A stretch of DNA of 64,000 nucleotides from an uncultured Acetatifactor sp. (GTDB lineage: Bacteria > Bacillota > Clostridia > Lachnospirales > Lachnospiraceae). Of this stretch, positions 25,915-36,470 are shown piece after piece. The stretch covers positions 35,888 through 99,887 of the forward strand of contig CAJUAB010000003.1 of the NCBI GenBank assembly GCA_910583845.1, written 5' to 3'. How positions within the stretch are numbered: the first letter of the stretch is position 1; each line of letters begins with the position of its first letter. The position numbers were made by a program, and so were the translations under genes. Under the pieces are notes generated by a model. That model was not told the DNA's origin, searched no databases, and saw nothing but the letters and a program-made list of their open reading frames with translations.

Positions 25915-28900
25915 CAGCTTTCCTCCTCGTTATAATAGTATATGGTAGCGGCTTTTTCCACCTCCCGCATGGAATTCAGAGTGGGTTTCTCTCGTTCTTT
26001 GCAATAACTATGATAATAATTCAGCAGGCGATTTTGATTCTCCACTCCCTTGTCATTTGTATAGTATGTCAACGGTTTGCTATCCCCGCACAGATCACGC
26101 CAGCCGCTGATAAAATCATCCATTTCCCGCTCCGCATCCTCACAGGCCCGGTGATTTACAATCATAACCCTGTCCAAAATTTCTTTCTTCAGCTCCTGAA
26201 TTTTTTCATCCGGGAATGAAACAATGGCACCTGCCTTTTTGTTGGCTGCCAATTCCTCATGCTGTAAACGCAGCATACCGACAACCACTGCATGAAGTAC
26301 CCTGTCCCTTGCCCGGGCTGAAAACGGAGTTGCCGTTGTTCCCTCGACATAGCGATACATCTGCGAATGAAACCCCGTAAAATTCTCATAGTGTGACAAA
26401 TCTCTGGGGCGATATGGATTATATACCGTAATGATCAGGCCTGGATATGTACGCCCTACGCGGCTGCTTGCCTGTATATATTCAGAATTCTGTTTCGGCT
26501 CTCCGGTAATCGCCATCAACCCCAGTCGGTCAACATCCATACCCACGGCTATCATGTTAGTTGCAATAACCACATCATAACAACTTTGCTTAGGCTGTCC
26601 CGGTATGTACTCCTCTGTCAGCTCCTCCAGAATTTTTGTAATTTCATACGAAGGGATACGGGAAGTAATTTCCTTCTTCTTTGACAGGAATCGCCTCATC
26701 CCATGACCGTATTTCTTTTTCAGATTTTCAATTCGGCTGGGAATATCATCATCAAGCAGACGTACTGCGCCTCCCAGCTCACGGATTGAGTTAAAGTATC
26801 CAATCAATGTGTAATAAGGATCCACATAGTCCTTATATTCCTCATGCCGGGAAAGTTCAAATACTGTCTGGAGAATTATGGCATAAACACGCAAAAGCGT
26901 TGTCTTGACAGATGAACCATCTCCACATATGCCGACATACTGCCGGAATGGTTTCTGCCCTGCCTGCGTCATCTGCCGAATCTTCTCCTCATCATGGATG
27001 CCATATGACTGCATTGGCAGCTTGATTTCCGTAATAAAATAAGAATTTCCCATGTCAAAACCATTCGGGGGAAACTGGGCATAATCCTCTCTTCCGTACA
27101 GACAGCGAATCTGCTCTTTTGCATTCCTGATTGTCGCAGTGGAGACAATATACTTGGGTTTTATTTTCTGACCATCACGATAGAAGGAACACAGTTCCTC
27201 AACCAGCCCCTCATATCCCCCGTATATAGTACCAAGAGGTCCCGTAATCAGATGCAGCTCATCCTGAATAATCAATTCCGGTGGATAAAAAGGTTTCACA
27301 CTGCTCGGTTTAACCTGAGGTAAGTTTCCCATGGCTTTGTGATAAGACACATGCTCTTCTCCTTTGGCAATATACCCACATCTGGAGCAGAATCTATCTG
27401 CATTGCCAAAAAGCAACCCCGTCTGCTCACTCCAAGGCAAAGTAGCAAATTTATCAACTGTGGAGATTACAATAGTCGGACATTTCCGGTATATTTCTTC
27501 ATCCACCAAGTACACCGGCAAAGATATATTATTATATTTGTAAAAATGGCAGTTCTTATTTGAGCAGGATATTTTTACGGTTTTGAACGCCGTGTCAATA
27601 TCATAATCATTTTCTGTAATCTCTCTTCCACAGCAAGGACACTTGATCAGTTGCTTTGTCAATCTTCTCGTAAAGTCACGCTGTTTTTGAAAGTCTTTAC
27701 TGTCATATTCACTGAATGTATTGGGCGTAACCTGCTTTCCTACCCAGAATCCAATTGAAAACCTCTGTTTTCCAAACAAATCCGGTCGCTTCTCCCTGGT
27801 CATTTCCGCCGCAATGATTAATTTGATCAGACGATCTCTCTGCTGCGTGGTAAGGAGACGCAGAGTGTATCTTAAAAAGACTGTCACACCCCCGTCTTTT
27901 TCGTATTCTGTTTCATCACCGGCAGTAAGACGACGGTAAGCCATTGTAAATGCAATCAGTCCAAGATAAGCCTCTGTCTTTCCGCCTCCCGTCGGGAAAT
28001 AAAGCAAATCTACAATCCTGCGCTCTTCTGAATCAGGGAAAATAATACCTGTCAAATTCAGCAATACGAAAGCAATCTGAAAGGGACGCCATTCCGAATG
28101 ATCCTCTTTCAAATAATCATTCAGGTTACAATCAATCCCCTGACCGCTTTGCCCGGCATATGCAGATATACTCCTCTGCATGTACATAACCTGATTCATA
28201 AAAGAGAACGCCTGAAAAACAATCTGGTTATTTTCAATCAAGTCAATCCCTGCATTCATTCTCCGACAGGCATTTTCACATTCTCTGATAATCGAATTGC
28301 CTCTTTCCCTGAATTTATCACGAGCCATATATTTATGACTCCTCAAACTGTCAATCCATTTTCGATAGTCATCTGTCATATCCCTTAGGCGCACAACGCT
28401 CTCTTCCCTGTTTTTCGGCTGCATAAGAAAGCGCATGGAAAAAGTATGCTCCGGGAAGGTACTGATCTGCGGACTCACCCCATTCATCTCGTAATCGGGA
28501 ATAAATGATGTACGTACTGCAACGGCATTTTCACTTTCCTCTGTTTTGATCCATATTGCGGAACAGCCACGCCCTCTTGCAAAAACAGGACGTGTCTCAT
28601 AATAATATTCATCCTCCAATTCGTCGGAACGGCACCTGTATTCCGGCACAAAAATCGGTTTCAGGTTATCATCGGCAAGCTGAATCTCCACCTGAAACAA
28701 TACCTGCTCGTATTCTTTCTCTTTCTCCGTTTTAGGCCTGCAGTTATACAGATACACCGAAATCATTTTATTCCCGCCACTGACAGGCATTTGGAGAATA
28801 TGAAGCTGAAGATGTTCATCTTCCTCCAGACACATCTTCCTGAAACGCCCCATTGAGGCCAGATCAATATCAACCACAGCCAGATGCTGTTCTCTGACAT

Positions 28901-29339
28901 AGCGTGAACGCTTTACCTCTTTCTCCACGCCTCCCTGCGTCTCCAAAACCTTCTCCTGGGTCTTTTCGTACGATCCCCACTTGATACTGGCAGTGATAAC
29001 AGATACATCAGTCCCCACATAACAGGTCAGTCCACAGGAGGCCTGTTTTTTGAATTTACCCTGAACCGGTGTTTCTGAATCATAATCCTCCATACCTGTA
29101 CTGCTGTCTTTTCTGTCCTCCGTGTAATATTCATTATTCATAAATTCCTGATCATCATATGTTTCATCTTCGCTGAATGAAGTATCTGATGGATAGAGCA
29201 TACCTGTAATATAGCTGACTGTCGGCATCTCATTCAGCGCCTCGCATTCCTCCTGCGGTCCCATCAGGTCAGTCCGCAACGCTTCCAGTATTTTTTCACG
29301 GACGACTGCACATTTAAAAGAAGTTAAACTGTCTGCCAT
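25914..29339 (-). CDS. drmA: DISARM helicase DrmA
   Basis: A 1141-residue SF2 helicase. Motif I is LLYFPTGGGKTEAYLGL (about 446), motif II LIIQDELHLITGPLGT (about 691), and the C-terminal helicase core has VVIATNMIAVGMDVDRLGLM followed by motif VI-like ASSRVGRTYPGLIIT. Two Cys-rich inserts between the motifs (CPCCGREI...CSNKNC near 570-590 and FCSRCGYI near 655) look like zinc ribbons. The long N-terminal region before motif I and its pairing with DUF1998 and PLD genes identify DrmA. It starts one base after the res stop (TGAGATG), so it is translationally coupled to the type III Res-like gene. Confidence 0.9.
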   Translation of the reverse strand: MADSLTSFKCAVVREKILEALRTDLMGPQEECEALNEMPTVSYITGMLYPSDTSFSEDETYDDQEFMNNEYYTEDRKDSSTGMEDYDSETPVQGKFKKQASCGLTCYVGTDVSVITASIKWGSYEKTQEKVLETQGGVEKEVKRSRYVREQHLAVVDIDLASMGRFRKMCLEEDEHLQLHILQMPVSGGNKMISVYLYNCRPKTEKEKEYEQVLFQVEIQLADDNLKPIFVPEYRCRSDELEDEYYYETRPVFARGRGCSAIWIKTEESENAVAVRTSFIPDYEMNGVSPQISTFPEHTFSMRFLMQPKNREESVVRLRDMTDDYRKWIDSLRSHKYMARDKFRERGNSIIRECENACRRMNAGIDLIENNQIVFQAFSFMNQVMYMQRSISAYAGQSGQGIDCNLNDYLKEDHSEWRPFQIAFVLLNLTGIIFPDSEERRIVDLLYFPTGGGKTEAYLGLIAFTMAYRRLTAGDETEYEKDGGVTVFLRYTLRLLTTQQRDRLIKLIIAAEMTREKRPDLFGKQRFSIGFWVGKQVTPNTFSEYDSKDFQKQRDFTRRLTKQLIKCPCCGREITENDYDIDTAFKTVKISCSNKNCHFYKYNNISLPVYLVDEEIYRKCPTIVISTVDKFATLPWSEQTGLLFGNADRFCSRCGYIAKGEEHVSYHKAMGNLPQVKPSSVKPFYPPELIIQDELHLITGPLGTIYGGYEGLVEELCSFYRDGQKIKPKYIVSTATIRNAKEQIRCLYGREDYAQFPPNGFDMGNSYFITEIKLPMQSYGIHDEEKIRQMTQAGQKPFRQYVGICGDGSSVKTTLLRVYAIILQTVFELSRHEEYKDYVDPYYTLIGYFNSIRELGGAVRLLDDDIPSRIENLKKKYGHGMRRFLSKKKEITSRIPSYEITKILEELTEEYIPGQPKQSCYDVVIATNMIAVGMDVDRLGLMAITGEPKQNSEYIQASSRVGRTYPGLIITVYNPYRPRDLSHYENFTGFHSQMYRYVEGTTATPFSARARDRVLHAVVVGMLRLQHEELAANKKAGAIVSFPDEKIQELKKEILDRVMIVNHRACEDAEREMDDFISGWRDLCGDSKPLTYYTNDKGVENQNRLLNYYHSYCKEREKPTLNSMREVEKAATIYYYNEEES

Positions 29340-29340
29340 C

Positions 29341-32028
29341 TCAATCCTCCTCTATTCTTATGAAAACAGCTTTTCCGATCACGTACTTGAATGTATTCCC
29401 GATTATGATTTCCTGCCCCGGAATCAGCTTAAAATACCAGGGTTTATGGTCTGTGTCAACATTCGTTGCACAGGAACACCATTGTATGGCCGATTTGGCT
29501 TTATCAAGGACATCTGCATCTTCTGTACGGTTAGCCGCTTTGATCTCTATCATATACTTTGCATCATCCGTCTCAACAATAAAGTCCGGATTATATTGCT
29601 TACCGGCCTTATAAAACAGCCCCAGCTGATTTAATGGCGGCTTGATATACCGCAGCACCGCATCATCTTCCTCCAAGATCACAGAAAAACGACGCTCATC
29701 GTCACTGTCAAAAGCATTCTGGCTGTAATATGATTTTTTATATCCCTCAAAAACATACTGCCGGATATTTTTCTTATCCCTTATTTCCTTTGTGTAATGC
29801 AATACGCCATTATTCTTTCGGATATTCCTGACACCGCTGCCAAAGACAATCAAATCTTTCTGAACATGATAGAGAAACTCTGTATGTTCCTCTTTCGCAG
29901 CATATATCTGTTTTCTCAAATCTTCCACAATGGCTGTGGCATACCGGCGTACAATCTTCTTTCTGGTGTCAAAGTCGCCTTCAATCAATTTAAGATACTG
30001 CTCCACCACATCCAGAATATAATCCGCATCATCAGCGCAGAATTCCGGAATTTCATCCAACAAAGCGGCTGCCAGAAAGTTCTCCGGGTCATTTTCCATA
30101 AGGGCATCCGCATCCACTGATGAAAGAAGTCTGTCATTTATCACATCGTACCGTTCAATTTTAGATGCTGCAACTTCAAAATCTCCAATCCCCCGGCAAA
30201 CAGTAATTGGATGGAATTTTATCGTAGAGCTGTAACCAATTGTAATCTTCGGCACAGAGACCGCTACTCTGGCCATTCCTTCCAGTCGTTTGACAAACTC
30301 ATCCTTTTTCAATGCGATGGGTTTTGCTTTCTTTCCCATGGTTTCAGGCGTCGCACTGTCCTGTCCCGTTGAATTTCCCTCCATCGGTTTTGACGAATGG
30401 TCTTTCTCCTCCACTTCCATACCAAACATTTCTGCCAATGACAATTGCTGAAACTCATCCGTCTTCTCTTTCTCCGGCTCTGCTTTTTTGGCATACGCCC
30501 GCAGATATGCGCTGTACAGAGCTTCCACTGACTGAGAATCCCTTGTCCCAAGCTGCTGAAAGGATGCAATCTGCTCGCTCTGCATGGCCATATCTATAAA
30601 AGACAGCTGATAATCATCGAAACTTGTCTGGATCGATATCTGTTTCATATCGGGCAAATCCTCAGCATCAAGATCTCGATACCGGAATACCGGATTATTC
30701 CTCAAATCGTCCACAATCTCACGATAATGTTCATGCGTCACAATATCCAGAGTATTCAGTTCCTCAACTCCGGTAATGGCACCAAAGGGAAGACGCAGCC
30801 CCCTTCCTATGGTCTGCAGCGCCAGAATATCGGACTTCGCCGCGTTCAACGGGATGATGGTAAACAGGTTATTGACATCCCACCCCTCTTTCAGCTTATA
30901 AACATGCAGCACAATCTCAATGGGATTGGTATTTTCTTCAATTGTCAACAGTTTCTGGATGTTCTCCTCTGTCTCCACACTGCCGGTACTGGAGTCTATC
31001 TGTATGACCTTACCAATATAGTGCCCGCCAAAAAATATGTCGGAATCTATTTTCTCCCTTATCGCTCTGGCATGTCCGGTGTCCCTGCAGGCAACCAGAA
31101 CGATTGGCTTTACCTGTGGAAGATTGTTATCCATACAGTATTTATATACAACAGCCTTTCTCCTCTCATGAAGTCGTATACCGTCCTTCAGTTTCATTTC
31201 TTCAATATCTGCCGCCGAATACCCTGCTGTATTGGTTCTTCCCATCACCACAGGAACCTTGAGATATTTTCCGGCTCCTTCAGCCAATCCATACTCAAAT
31301 ATAACATTTTTATTTGTATTCTTAGGTGTGGCAGTAAACTCCAGACCCAGAATCGGTTTCAGATAATTAATGGCTTTCATGGACGCAGGCGCATAATATC
31401 GGTGCGCCTCATCCATACAAATCACCAGGTCATCGAAACCGCGCAGCACATCCGAAAAAGAACCGCCCAGATCCTCATTAAAATCATGGAACTTAAACTG
31501 AACATCTCCCCGGGTAAATATTTTACCAATATTGAAGATAAACAGTTGTACTTCCGAAGTATTCTCCACAAAAAGCTCTCCCTGCTCATACTTTACAGGG
31601 TAACTGAGATAATTCTCACCGTCATAAATCTTGGGTCTGCCCATCTCGGCCTCCAGACCACGAAACACATACTTTGGATGGCTGGGAGCTGATTCCGCCC
31701 GCAGCTTGTCATAGATCGTGTTTCCCGGAGCCAAGATCATGAAATGCTTATACCCTTTGGTCCTGTACAAATAATATATGGCAGCTCCCATCAGTCTGGT
31801 TTTGCCAATCCCGGTCGCCATGGAAAAGCAGAACGACGGGAAATCAAACTCTTTTGCCACCTGGATCACATGAGGACTCTGACATTGCGCGGAGGCAGTC
31901 TGCTCCGCCTCTTCTTTTGCAGCTGTCCTGTATTCCAACTGCTCACTGATGTTGGCAAAACACCGCAGAGCATCATATTGAGGTTCCCGCAGACTCATGG
32001 CCCAGTTTATCTTATCGACTGTGTTCAT
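29341..32028 (-). CDS. res: Type III restriction enzyme Res-like helicase-endonuclease
   Basis: An 895-residue protein with the layout of type III Res subunits: an SF2 helicase and a C-terminal PD-(D/E)xK nuclease. Motif I is FSMATGIGKTRLMGAAI (about 70), motif II VICMDEAHRYY (about 204), motif III EFTATPKNTNK, and motif VI QTIGRGLRLPFG (about 410). The nuclease is seen in YNPDFIVETDDAKYMIEIKA (about 812-831), with the PD and ExK residues intact. It follows the Mod-like gene by 57 bp, the usual mod-res order, and precedes drmA by one base. A complete Res inside a drmABC operon is unusual. Confidence 0.88.
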   Translation of the reverse strand: MNTVDKINWAMSLREPQYDALRCFANISEQLEYRTAAKEEAEQTASAQCQSPHVIQVAKEFDFPSFCFSMATGIGKTRLMGAAIYYLYRTKGYKHFMILAPGNTIYDKLRAESAPSHPKYVFRGLEAEMGRPKIYDGENYLSYPVKYEQGELFVENTSEVQLFIFNIGKIFTRGDVQFKFHDFNEDLGGSFSDVLRGFDDLVICMDEAHRYYAPASMKAINYLKPILGLEFTATPKNTNKNVIFEYGLAEGAGKYLKVPVVMGRTNTAGYSAADIEEMKLKDGIRLHERRKAVVYKYCMDNNLPQVKPIVLVACRDTGHARAIREKIDSDIFFGGHYIGKVIQIDSSTGSVETEENIQKLLTIEENTNPIEIVLHVYKLKEGWDVNNLFTIIPLNAAKSDILALQTIGRGLRLPFGAITGVEELNTLDIVTHEHYREIVDDLRNNPVFRYRDLDAEDLPDMKQISIQTSFDDYQLSFIDMAMQSEQIASFQQLGTRDSQSVEALYSAYLRAYAKKAEPEKEKTDEFQQLSLAEMFGMEVEEKDHSSKPMEGNSTGQDSATPETMGKKAKPIALKKDEFVKRLEGMARVAVSVPKITIGYSSTIKFHPITVCRGIGDFEVAASKIERYDVINDRLLSSVDADALMENDPENFLAAALLDEIPEFCADDADYILDVVEQYLKLIEGDFDTRKKIVRRYATAIVEDLRKQIYAAKEEHTEFLYHVQKDLIVFGSGVRNIRKNNGVLHYTKEIRDKKNIRQYVFEGYKKSYYSQNAFDSDDERRFSVILEEDDAVLRYIKPPLNQLGLFYKAGKQYNPDFIVETDDAKYMIEIKAANRTEDADVLDKAKSAIQWCSCATNVDTDHKPWYFKLIPGQEIIIGNTFKYVIGKAVFIRIEED

Positions 32029-32085
32029 TCCTATTCCCTCTTGCCCGCTTCAACGGACATAAAATCAATATTTGATATGGAACAT

Positions 32086-33786
32086 TCAAAATTGTCCCCC
32101 CTCAAAGCTGTATTTACTTAACAGGTCTTTGGGAATCCGCTTTACCTCCACATTGACCGGTAGATTCATATCGCCCTGCATCCGCTTACAGTAAACCAAC
32201 AAAGACTGACGCTCCCCAAGATTCTTCATCAATGACTGGATATATTTCGTATTTACAAATTCCATTGTAACATGAATAAATCGGTTTTCTGAGGAATGAC
32301 CATGGAATTCCCCCTGTGGTGCGTAGGTAAAACCCTCAATCTTACAGATTGCTTCCACTACCATATCGAATGTGTAGGAGGGATTAATCTGGTATACAGG
32401 CAACTTGGGATGCTTTACGAGCAGTGACTCTGCAAGTTCATAAAATTTATATCCACCACCACCTTTCCAGTCAACAGCTTTGGATATACCGGATTGATCT
32501 TTTCCATCAATGACTGCATCAATACGGGGTTTGCAATGCGTATAAACATGATCTCCAAATTCAATTCCAATCCATTTCCTTTCCAATTTGTTTGCAACAG
32601 CTATTGTTGTCCCAGAACCAAGAAAGGAATCCATAACTAAATCTCCCTCATCCGTTGCCATTTCAAAAATGCGTCGTAGTAATGCCTCTGGTTTTTTTCC
32701 ATTTGGAAATTCAACATTACCTTCCTTAGACAAATTTTTAGTTCCCCCAACATAATCCCAGTATGTTCCTTGTAGCGTTTTTTTGTATAAATTCTCTCCG
32801 ATCTGTTCCGTTACATCTTTGAGCCAAGCAAATAGTCTAAAATTCACGCCCTTATAAAACTGCTCATATATAATACCCCTATTTTTTCCCGTGCGTGGGA
32901 TATACTCTATTGAGAAGAGTTCACTATCAACACCTAATTCTCCAACTTTTTTCATTACCCTTGGCCTAATAGAACTTTGAGGCATTTGTGTTTGGAAAAG
33001 CAGTTGAGCATATTGGCAATACACCTCTTTCTCTGAAATATTTTTCTCTCGCATAATTTGATTAACGGATTTAATTACATAATTCTCACGCTTATATATT
33101 TTAATCTCATTATTATCACCATCAAGAGTGGATCCTATATATATCTTTTCTCCAGGATTTAATAACGCACTACTGTACTTCCAACTAATTCCCTCTTTTC
33201 TATATCGTTCAACAAGCTCACCTACTTCCTCATACTCGTACGCCCCTTTAAACATTTTTAATGTGCTATACTCTTTCGCATATATTAAAATATATTCACA
33301 GTTCTTCTTAATTTTTTTATCTTCTCCTCCCCCCGATGCACCTGCAATATTTTTCATATTGACAGATATCATATTAATAAAATTGTTTCTTCCAAAGATT
33401 TCATCGCACAATATTTTTAAATAAGCTTGTTCGTCGTCATCAATTTGAATCCAAATAGAACCATCAACAGCCAACAAATTCCTCAATATTTTAAGTCTCT
33501 CTGACATCATGCACAGCCACTGGCTATGTTCAAGGTTGTCATCATAATATTCAAAAGCACTTCCCGAATTATAAGGCGGGTCAATATAAATGCACTTAAT
33601 ACTGCCTGCATACTCATTTTCCAAAGCGCGCAAAGCAAGGAGATTATCCCCATGTATAAGCATACATCCCGTGTCATTATCTCCATATGATTTACTTTCA
33701 TCTTCTACGAGAATCCTCGGTTCCAGATTATCTTCCCTGTCATACTTTCCAACCCAAGTCAGCTCCAACTTTCCTTTTTTCTGCAT
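32086..33786 (-). CDS. mod: Type III Mod-like (beta-class) site-specific adenine methyltransferase
   Basis: A 566-residue DNA methyltransferase. Catalytic motif IV is CIYIDPPYNSGSAFEYYDDN (about 66-85), and the AdoMet-binding motif VMDSFLGSGTTIAVANKLER comes later (about 383-402). This order marks the beta class of type III Mod proteins, unlike the Eco57I-like DrmMI of class 1 DISARM. The region between the motifs (about residues 95-385, bases about 32600-33500) should hold the target recognition domain and is noticeably more AT-rich than the rest. A C-terminal domain (about 430-566) would contact Res. AGGAGG precedes the start. Confidence 0.9.
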   Translation of the reverse strand: MQKKGKLELTWVGKYDREDNLEPRILVEDESKSYGDNDTGCMLIHGDNLLALRALENEYAGSIKCIYIDPPYNSGSAFEYYDDNLEHSQWLCMMSERLKILRNLLAVDGSIWIQIDDDEQAYLKILCDEIFGRNNFINMISVNMKNIAGASGGGEDKKIKKNCEYILIYAKEYSTLKMFKGAYEYEEVGELVERYRKEGISWKYSSALLNPGEKIYIGSTLDGDNNEIKIYKRENYVIKSVNQIMREKNISEKEVYCQYAQLLFQTQMPQSSIRPRVMKKVGELGVDSELFSIEYIPRTGKNRGIIYEQFYKGVNFRLFAWLKDVTEQIGENLYKKTLQGTYWDYVGGTKNLSKEGNVEFPNGKKPEALLRRIFEMATDEGDLVMDSFLGSGTTIAVANKLERKWIGIEFGDHVYTHCKPRIDAVIDGKDQSGISKAVDWKGGGGYKFYELAESLLVKHPKLPVYQINPSYTFDMVVEAICKIEGFTYAPQGEFHGHSSENRFIHVTMEFVNTKYIQSLMKNLGERQSLLVYCKRMQGDMNLPVNVEVKRIPKDLLSKYSFEGGQF

Positions 33787-33797
33787 CTGTATTCCTC

Positions 33798-36452
33798 CTA
33801 AAACCTGATCACAACCTTAGTCATCAGTACTGGGGCACCAAGAATGTTTTTCTTTGATTCCTTTTGCATTTCAGCCGTTTCTCTGTCTACCATGCCAGTA
33901 AATTCGTGAAACTGCTGCAATAAATCTATGCGGCTCTGCTCCAGATTTTCCATATCCTTTTTCAGCGCAATTTTCGCTCTGAAATTCTTCTCTGTATTGC
34001 ACTCTTCACGCACTGCAGCAATTTTATCTTCTATCTCCTGAACCTGTATTGCAAAATCATCAATACGCAATCTACGCCAATTATCAATTTTATAATCTTC
34101 CCACAGCAAAAGTTCTCTCATAACTTCCTGTCTTTTGCTTAACAAATACTTTTCCAACGCATCCACACAGGCTTTCGCTTCCGTAGCAAAGTCACACGAT
34201 GACAGATCCTTTTCACATACTTTTTGTAATAACAGCACCAACGCACTCTCATGATTTCTGCGAGTCCTGAATTGTCTGTCCAAGATGTGCAAAACAGGCT
34301 CCAGCAGTTTTTGCCCATCATAGAGCCCTCCAATCAAAAGATATCCATGCCCCCGCAATTCTGCCGGTTTCTTCTTCAGTTCATACAGTATTGGATATTT
34401 CCCAGCAGTATTACCTGTCACACTGTTCCAGTATTCTTTTTCCTTAAAATACTCTTGAACATCTATAATCCGCTGTTTGAAAGCGTTCCTGTGTCCTTCT
34501 TCATCTGTTTTTGAAAGCATGGACCGAAGTTGCAATGCTCTGGCACCCCTTTTTCGTTCCAGTTCTTTTTCCAACCCGGTAAACTCACGGTTAAATTCTT
34601 TTTTATCGGAACACTGCTGATAAATCTGGAGGATACGTTTTTCAAAGTTCTCCCCGCTTTCCAGCAGACCAATCGCCTTATCGGAAGCCCCAAATACACC
34701 CTCGAACAATTCAAACTTCTTGGCAAGTATCTCATATACACGCCTGTCCGCAATATTCTCTGTATTCAGAAGGTTGATAACCATTACATCCCGTTTCTGG
34801 CCATACCTGTGGCATCTTCCAATCCGTTGCTCAATTCTCTGCGGATTCCAAGGCAAATCATAATTGATTACCGTGTTGCAAAATTGCAGGTTTAATCCTT
34901 CCGAACCGGAATCCGTGACCAACAATATCTGATACTCATCCCGAAAGGCCTCCACAATGGCATTCTTGATTTCAATGCTTCTACCTGCAATAGGCATATT
35001 ATAATGACGCGACCGCCATGCCCGATATATCTCCTTTGTAGTCTGATCATTCATATTGCCATTAAACAGAAGTATCTTTCCACCATATCCGCAGGCAGAC
35101 AGTTCATCAAAAAGATACGCCTGTGTTCGCAGTGATTCTGTAAAAACAACAGCTTTATTATGAATACCCTGTTCTGACTGTATTTGAAAAGAAATGGTCA
35201 GAGCCTTTTTCAATGCATTCAACTTGGCATTATATCGAATATCTTCAGCCAGGGAAATAATTCCGTCTACTGCATCTAATTCAATTTGAATAAAGTCGTT
35301 GACCCTTTCCCTGTCAAATAATTCTTCCTGTAATGATTCCTCCTCTTCCCCATAATCATCATCAAACATATCAAAGAAAGCATCCAGGCTCTCATCCACA
35401 CTTTCCACCCGCTGTGTCTGCTGCAACACAGTCAGCCTTTTCCGAAGTGCTTTAAAAGTCTCTGCCACCGCCTGACTGGAAGATGCAAGAAGTTTGCGAA
35501 TTGCAATGGTTACCAGGTTTCGGTTTGAAGCCGGGACCGCATACAAAATTTCCTTTTTCAGGTAATTATTGACAGCCACATACAAAGCTGCCTCCTGCGG
35601 CGAAAGCTGAAAGTCCACGGTAATCCCCACTCGGCTGCTAAATTGCAGATAATCGGTGACTTCACTGCGAAGCGTCCGTTGAACAATAGGACTCAGCTGA
35701 AATTTCAATGTTTCATATTCTTCGTCACGAATATACCGTTTGCTGAACACACGCTTATCCAGAAATATTTCCGGATCAATAAACTGCACCAACCCATACA
35801 GATCCCATAAAGAATTTTGAATGGGAGTAGCCGTAAGCAGCAGTTTCGGAATATCTTTTGTCAGCTGCAATATCCGCTCTGCCTGTTTACTGCCAGCTTT
35901 GTGTACATTGCGCAACTTATGTGCCTCATCAAATATTACCAGATCCCATTTTATATTACTGAGAAACGTAGCATTTCCGGCAGCAAAATTGTAGGATACA
36001 ATCACAACACTGAATTTCCTGAAAGTCTCCGCATGATAGCCTTCGAGATTCTGCCTGTCCACAATTACCGTTTCCAACGCAAATTTTTCATACAATTCTA
36101 TCTGCCACTGTCTACAAAGGCTGGATGGAATGATCAGCAACATTTTCCTGTAACCGCATTTATGTAAAAACCGCATCACCAGGCCAGCTTCAATCGTCTT
36201 TCCCAAACCGACCTCATCTGCCAGAATTGCCCCGCCCAGTTTTAGTGCTTCCACCGCAAACATAAGCGCTTCAATCTGATGAGGGTTCAAATCAATCCTG
36301 TCGTTATAGAGGCAGCTGTATGGACTGGATTCCAACTGTTGTCTTTTGATAATTGCATATTCATTCAAAAGCGTGTGTTCGTCCACACGGATTCCCTCCC
36401 ATGTTTTTACTAAATTATTCTCCATTGTTTTTCTGATAGATAATTCTACCAT
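33798..36452 (-). CDS. drmD: DrmD-like SNF2-family helicase
   Basis: An 884-residue SNF2-like ATPase. It opens with a substrate-positioning segment (RIDLNPHQIEALMFAVEAL), then motif I GAILADEVGLGKTIEAGLV (about 80), motif II WDLVIFDEAHKLRN (about 172), LTATPIQNSLWDLYGLVQF (motif III), and the C-terminal GSEGLNLQFCNTVINYDLPW and RIEQRIGRCHRYGQ (motifs V-VI, about 535-560). A long charged C-terminal region follows. This is the signature gene of class 1 DISARM when found with drmABC. The ATG at 36452 gives MVELSIRKT; ribosome binding sites here are weak and the exact start is uncertain. The gene lies 18 bp from the upstream membrane-protein gene. Confidence 0.85.
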   Translation of the reverse strand: MVELSIRKTMENNLVKTWEGIRVDEHTLLNEYAIIKRQQLESSPYSCLYNDRIDLNPHQIEALMFAVEALKLGGAILADEVGLGKTIEAGLVMRFLHKCGYRKMLLIIPSSLCRQWQIELYEKFALETVIVDRQNLEGYHAETFRKFSVVIVSYNFAAGNATFLSNIKWDLVIFDEAHKLRNVHKAGSKQAERILQLTKDIPKLLLTATPIQNSLWDLYGLVQFIDPEIFLDKRVFSKRYIRDEEYETLKFQLSPIVQRTLRSEVTDYLQFSSRVGITVDFQLSPQEAALYVAVNNYLKKEILYAVPASNRNLVTIAIRKLLASSSQAVAETFKALRKRLTVLQQTQRVESVDESLDAFFDMFDDDYGEEEESLQEELFDRERVNDFIQIELDAVDGIISLAEDIRYNAKLNALKKALTISFQIQSEQGIHNKAVVFTESLRTQAYLFDELSACGYGGKILLFNGNMNDQTTKEIYRAWRSRHYNMPIAGRSIEIKNAIVEAFRDEYQILLVTDSGSEGLNLQFCNTVINYDLPWNPQRIEQRIGRCHRYGQKRDVMVINLLNTENIADRRVYEILAKKFELFEGVFGASDKAIGLLESGENFEKRILQIYQQCSDKKEFNREFTGLEKELERKRGARALQLRSMLSKTDEEGHRNAFKQRIIDVQEYFKEKEYWNSVTGNTAGKYPILYELKKKPAELRGHGYLLIGGLYDGQKLLEPVLHILDRQFRTRRNHESALVLLLQKVCEKDLSSCDFATEAKACVDALEKYLLSKRQEVMRELLLWEDYKIDNWRRLRIDDFAIQVQEIEDKIAAVREECNTEKNFRAKIALKKDMENLEQSRIDLLQQFHEFTGMVDRETAEMQKESKKNILGAPVLMTKVVIRF

Positions 36453-36470
36453 CAACCATTTCCATGAATA

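Noticed and set aside
29341..33786. Calling the locus a plain class 1 DISARM with DrmMI
   Set aside because: The adenine methyltransferase has beta-class motif order and an adjacent Res, unlike the gamma-class DrmMI, so the standard label would hide the difference.
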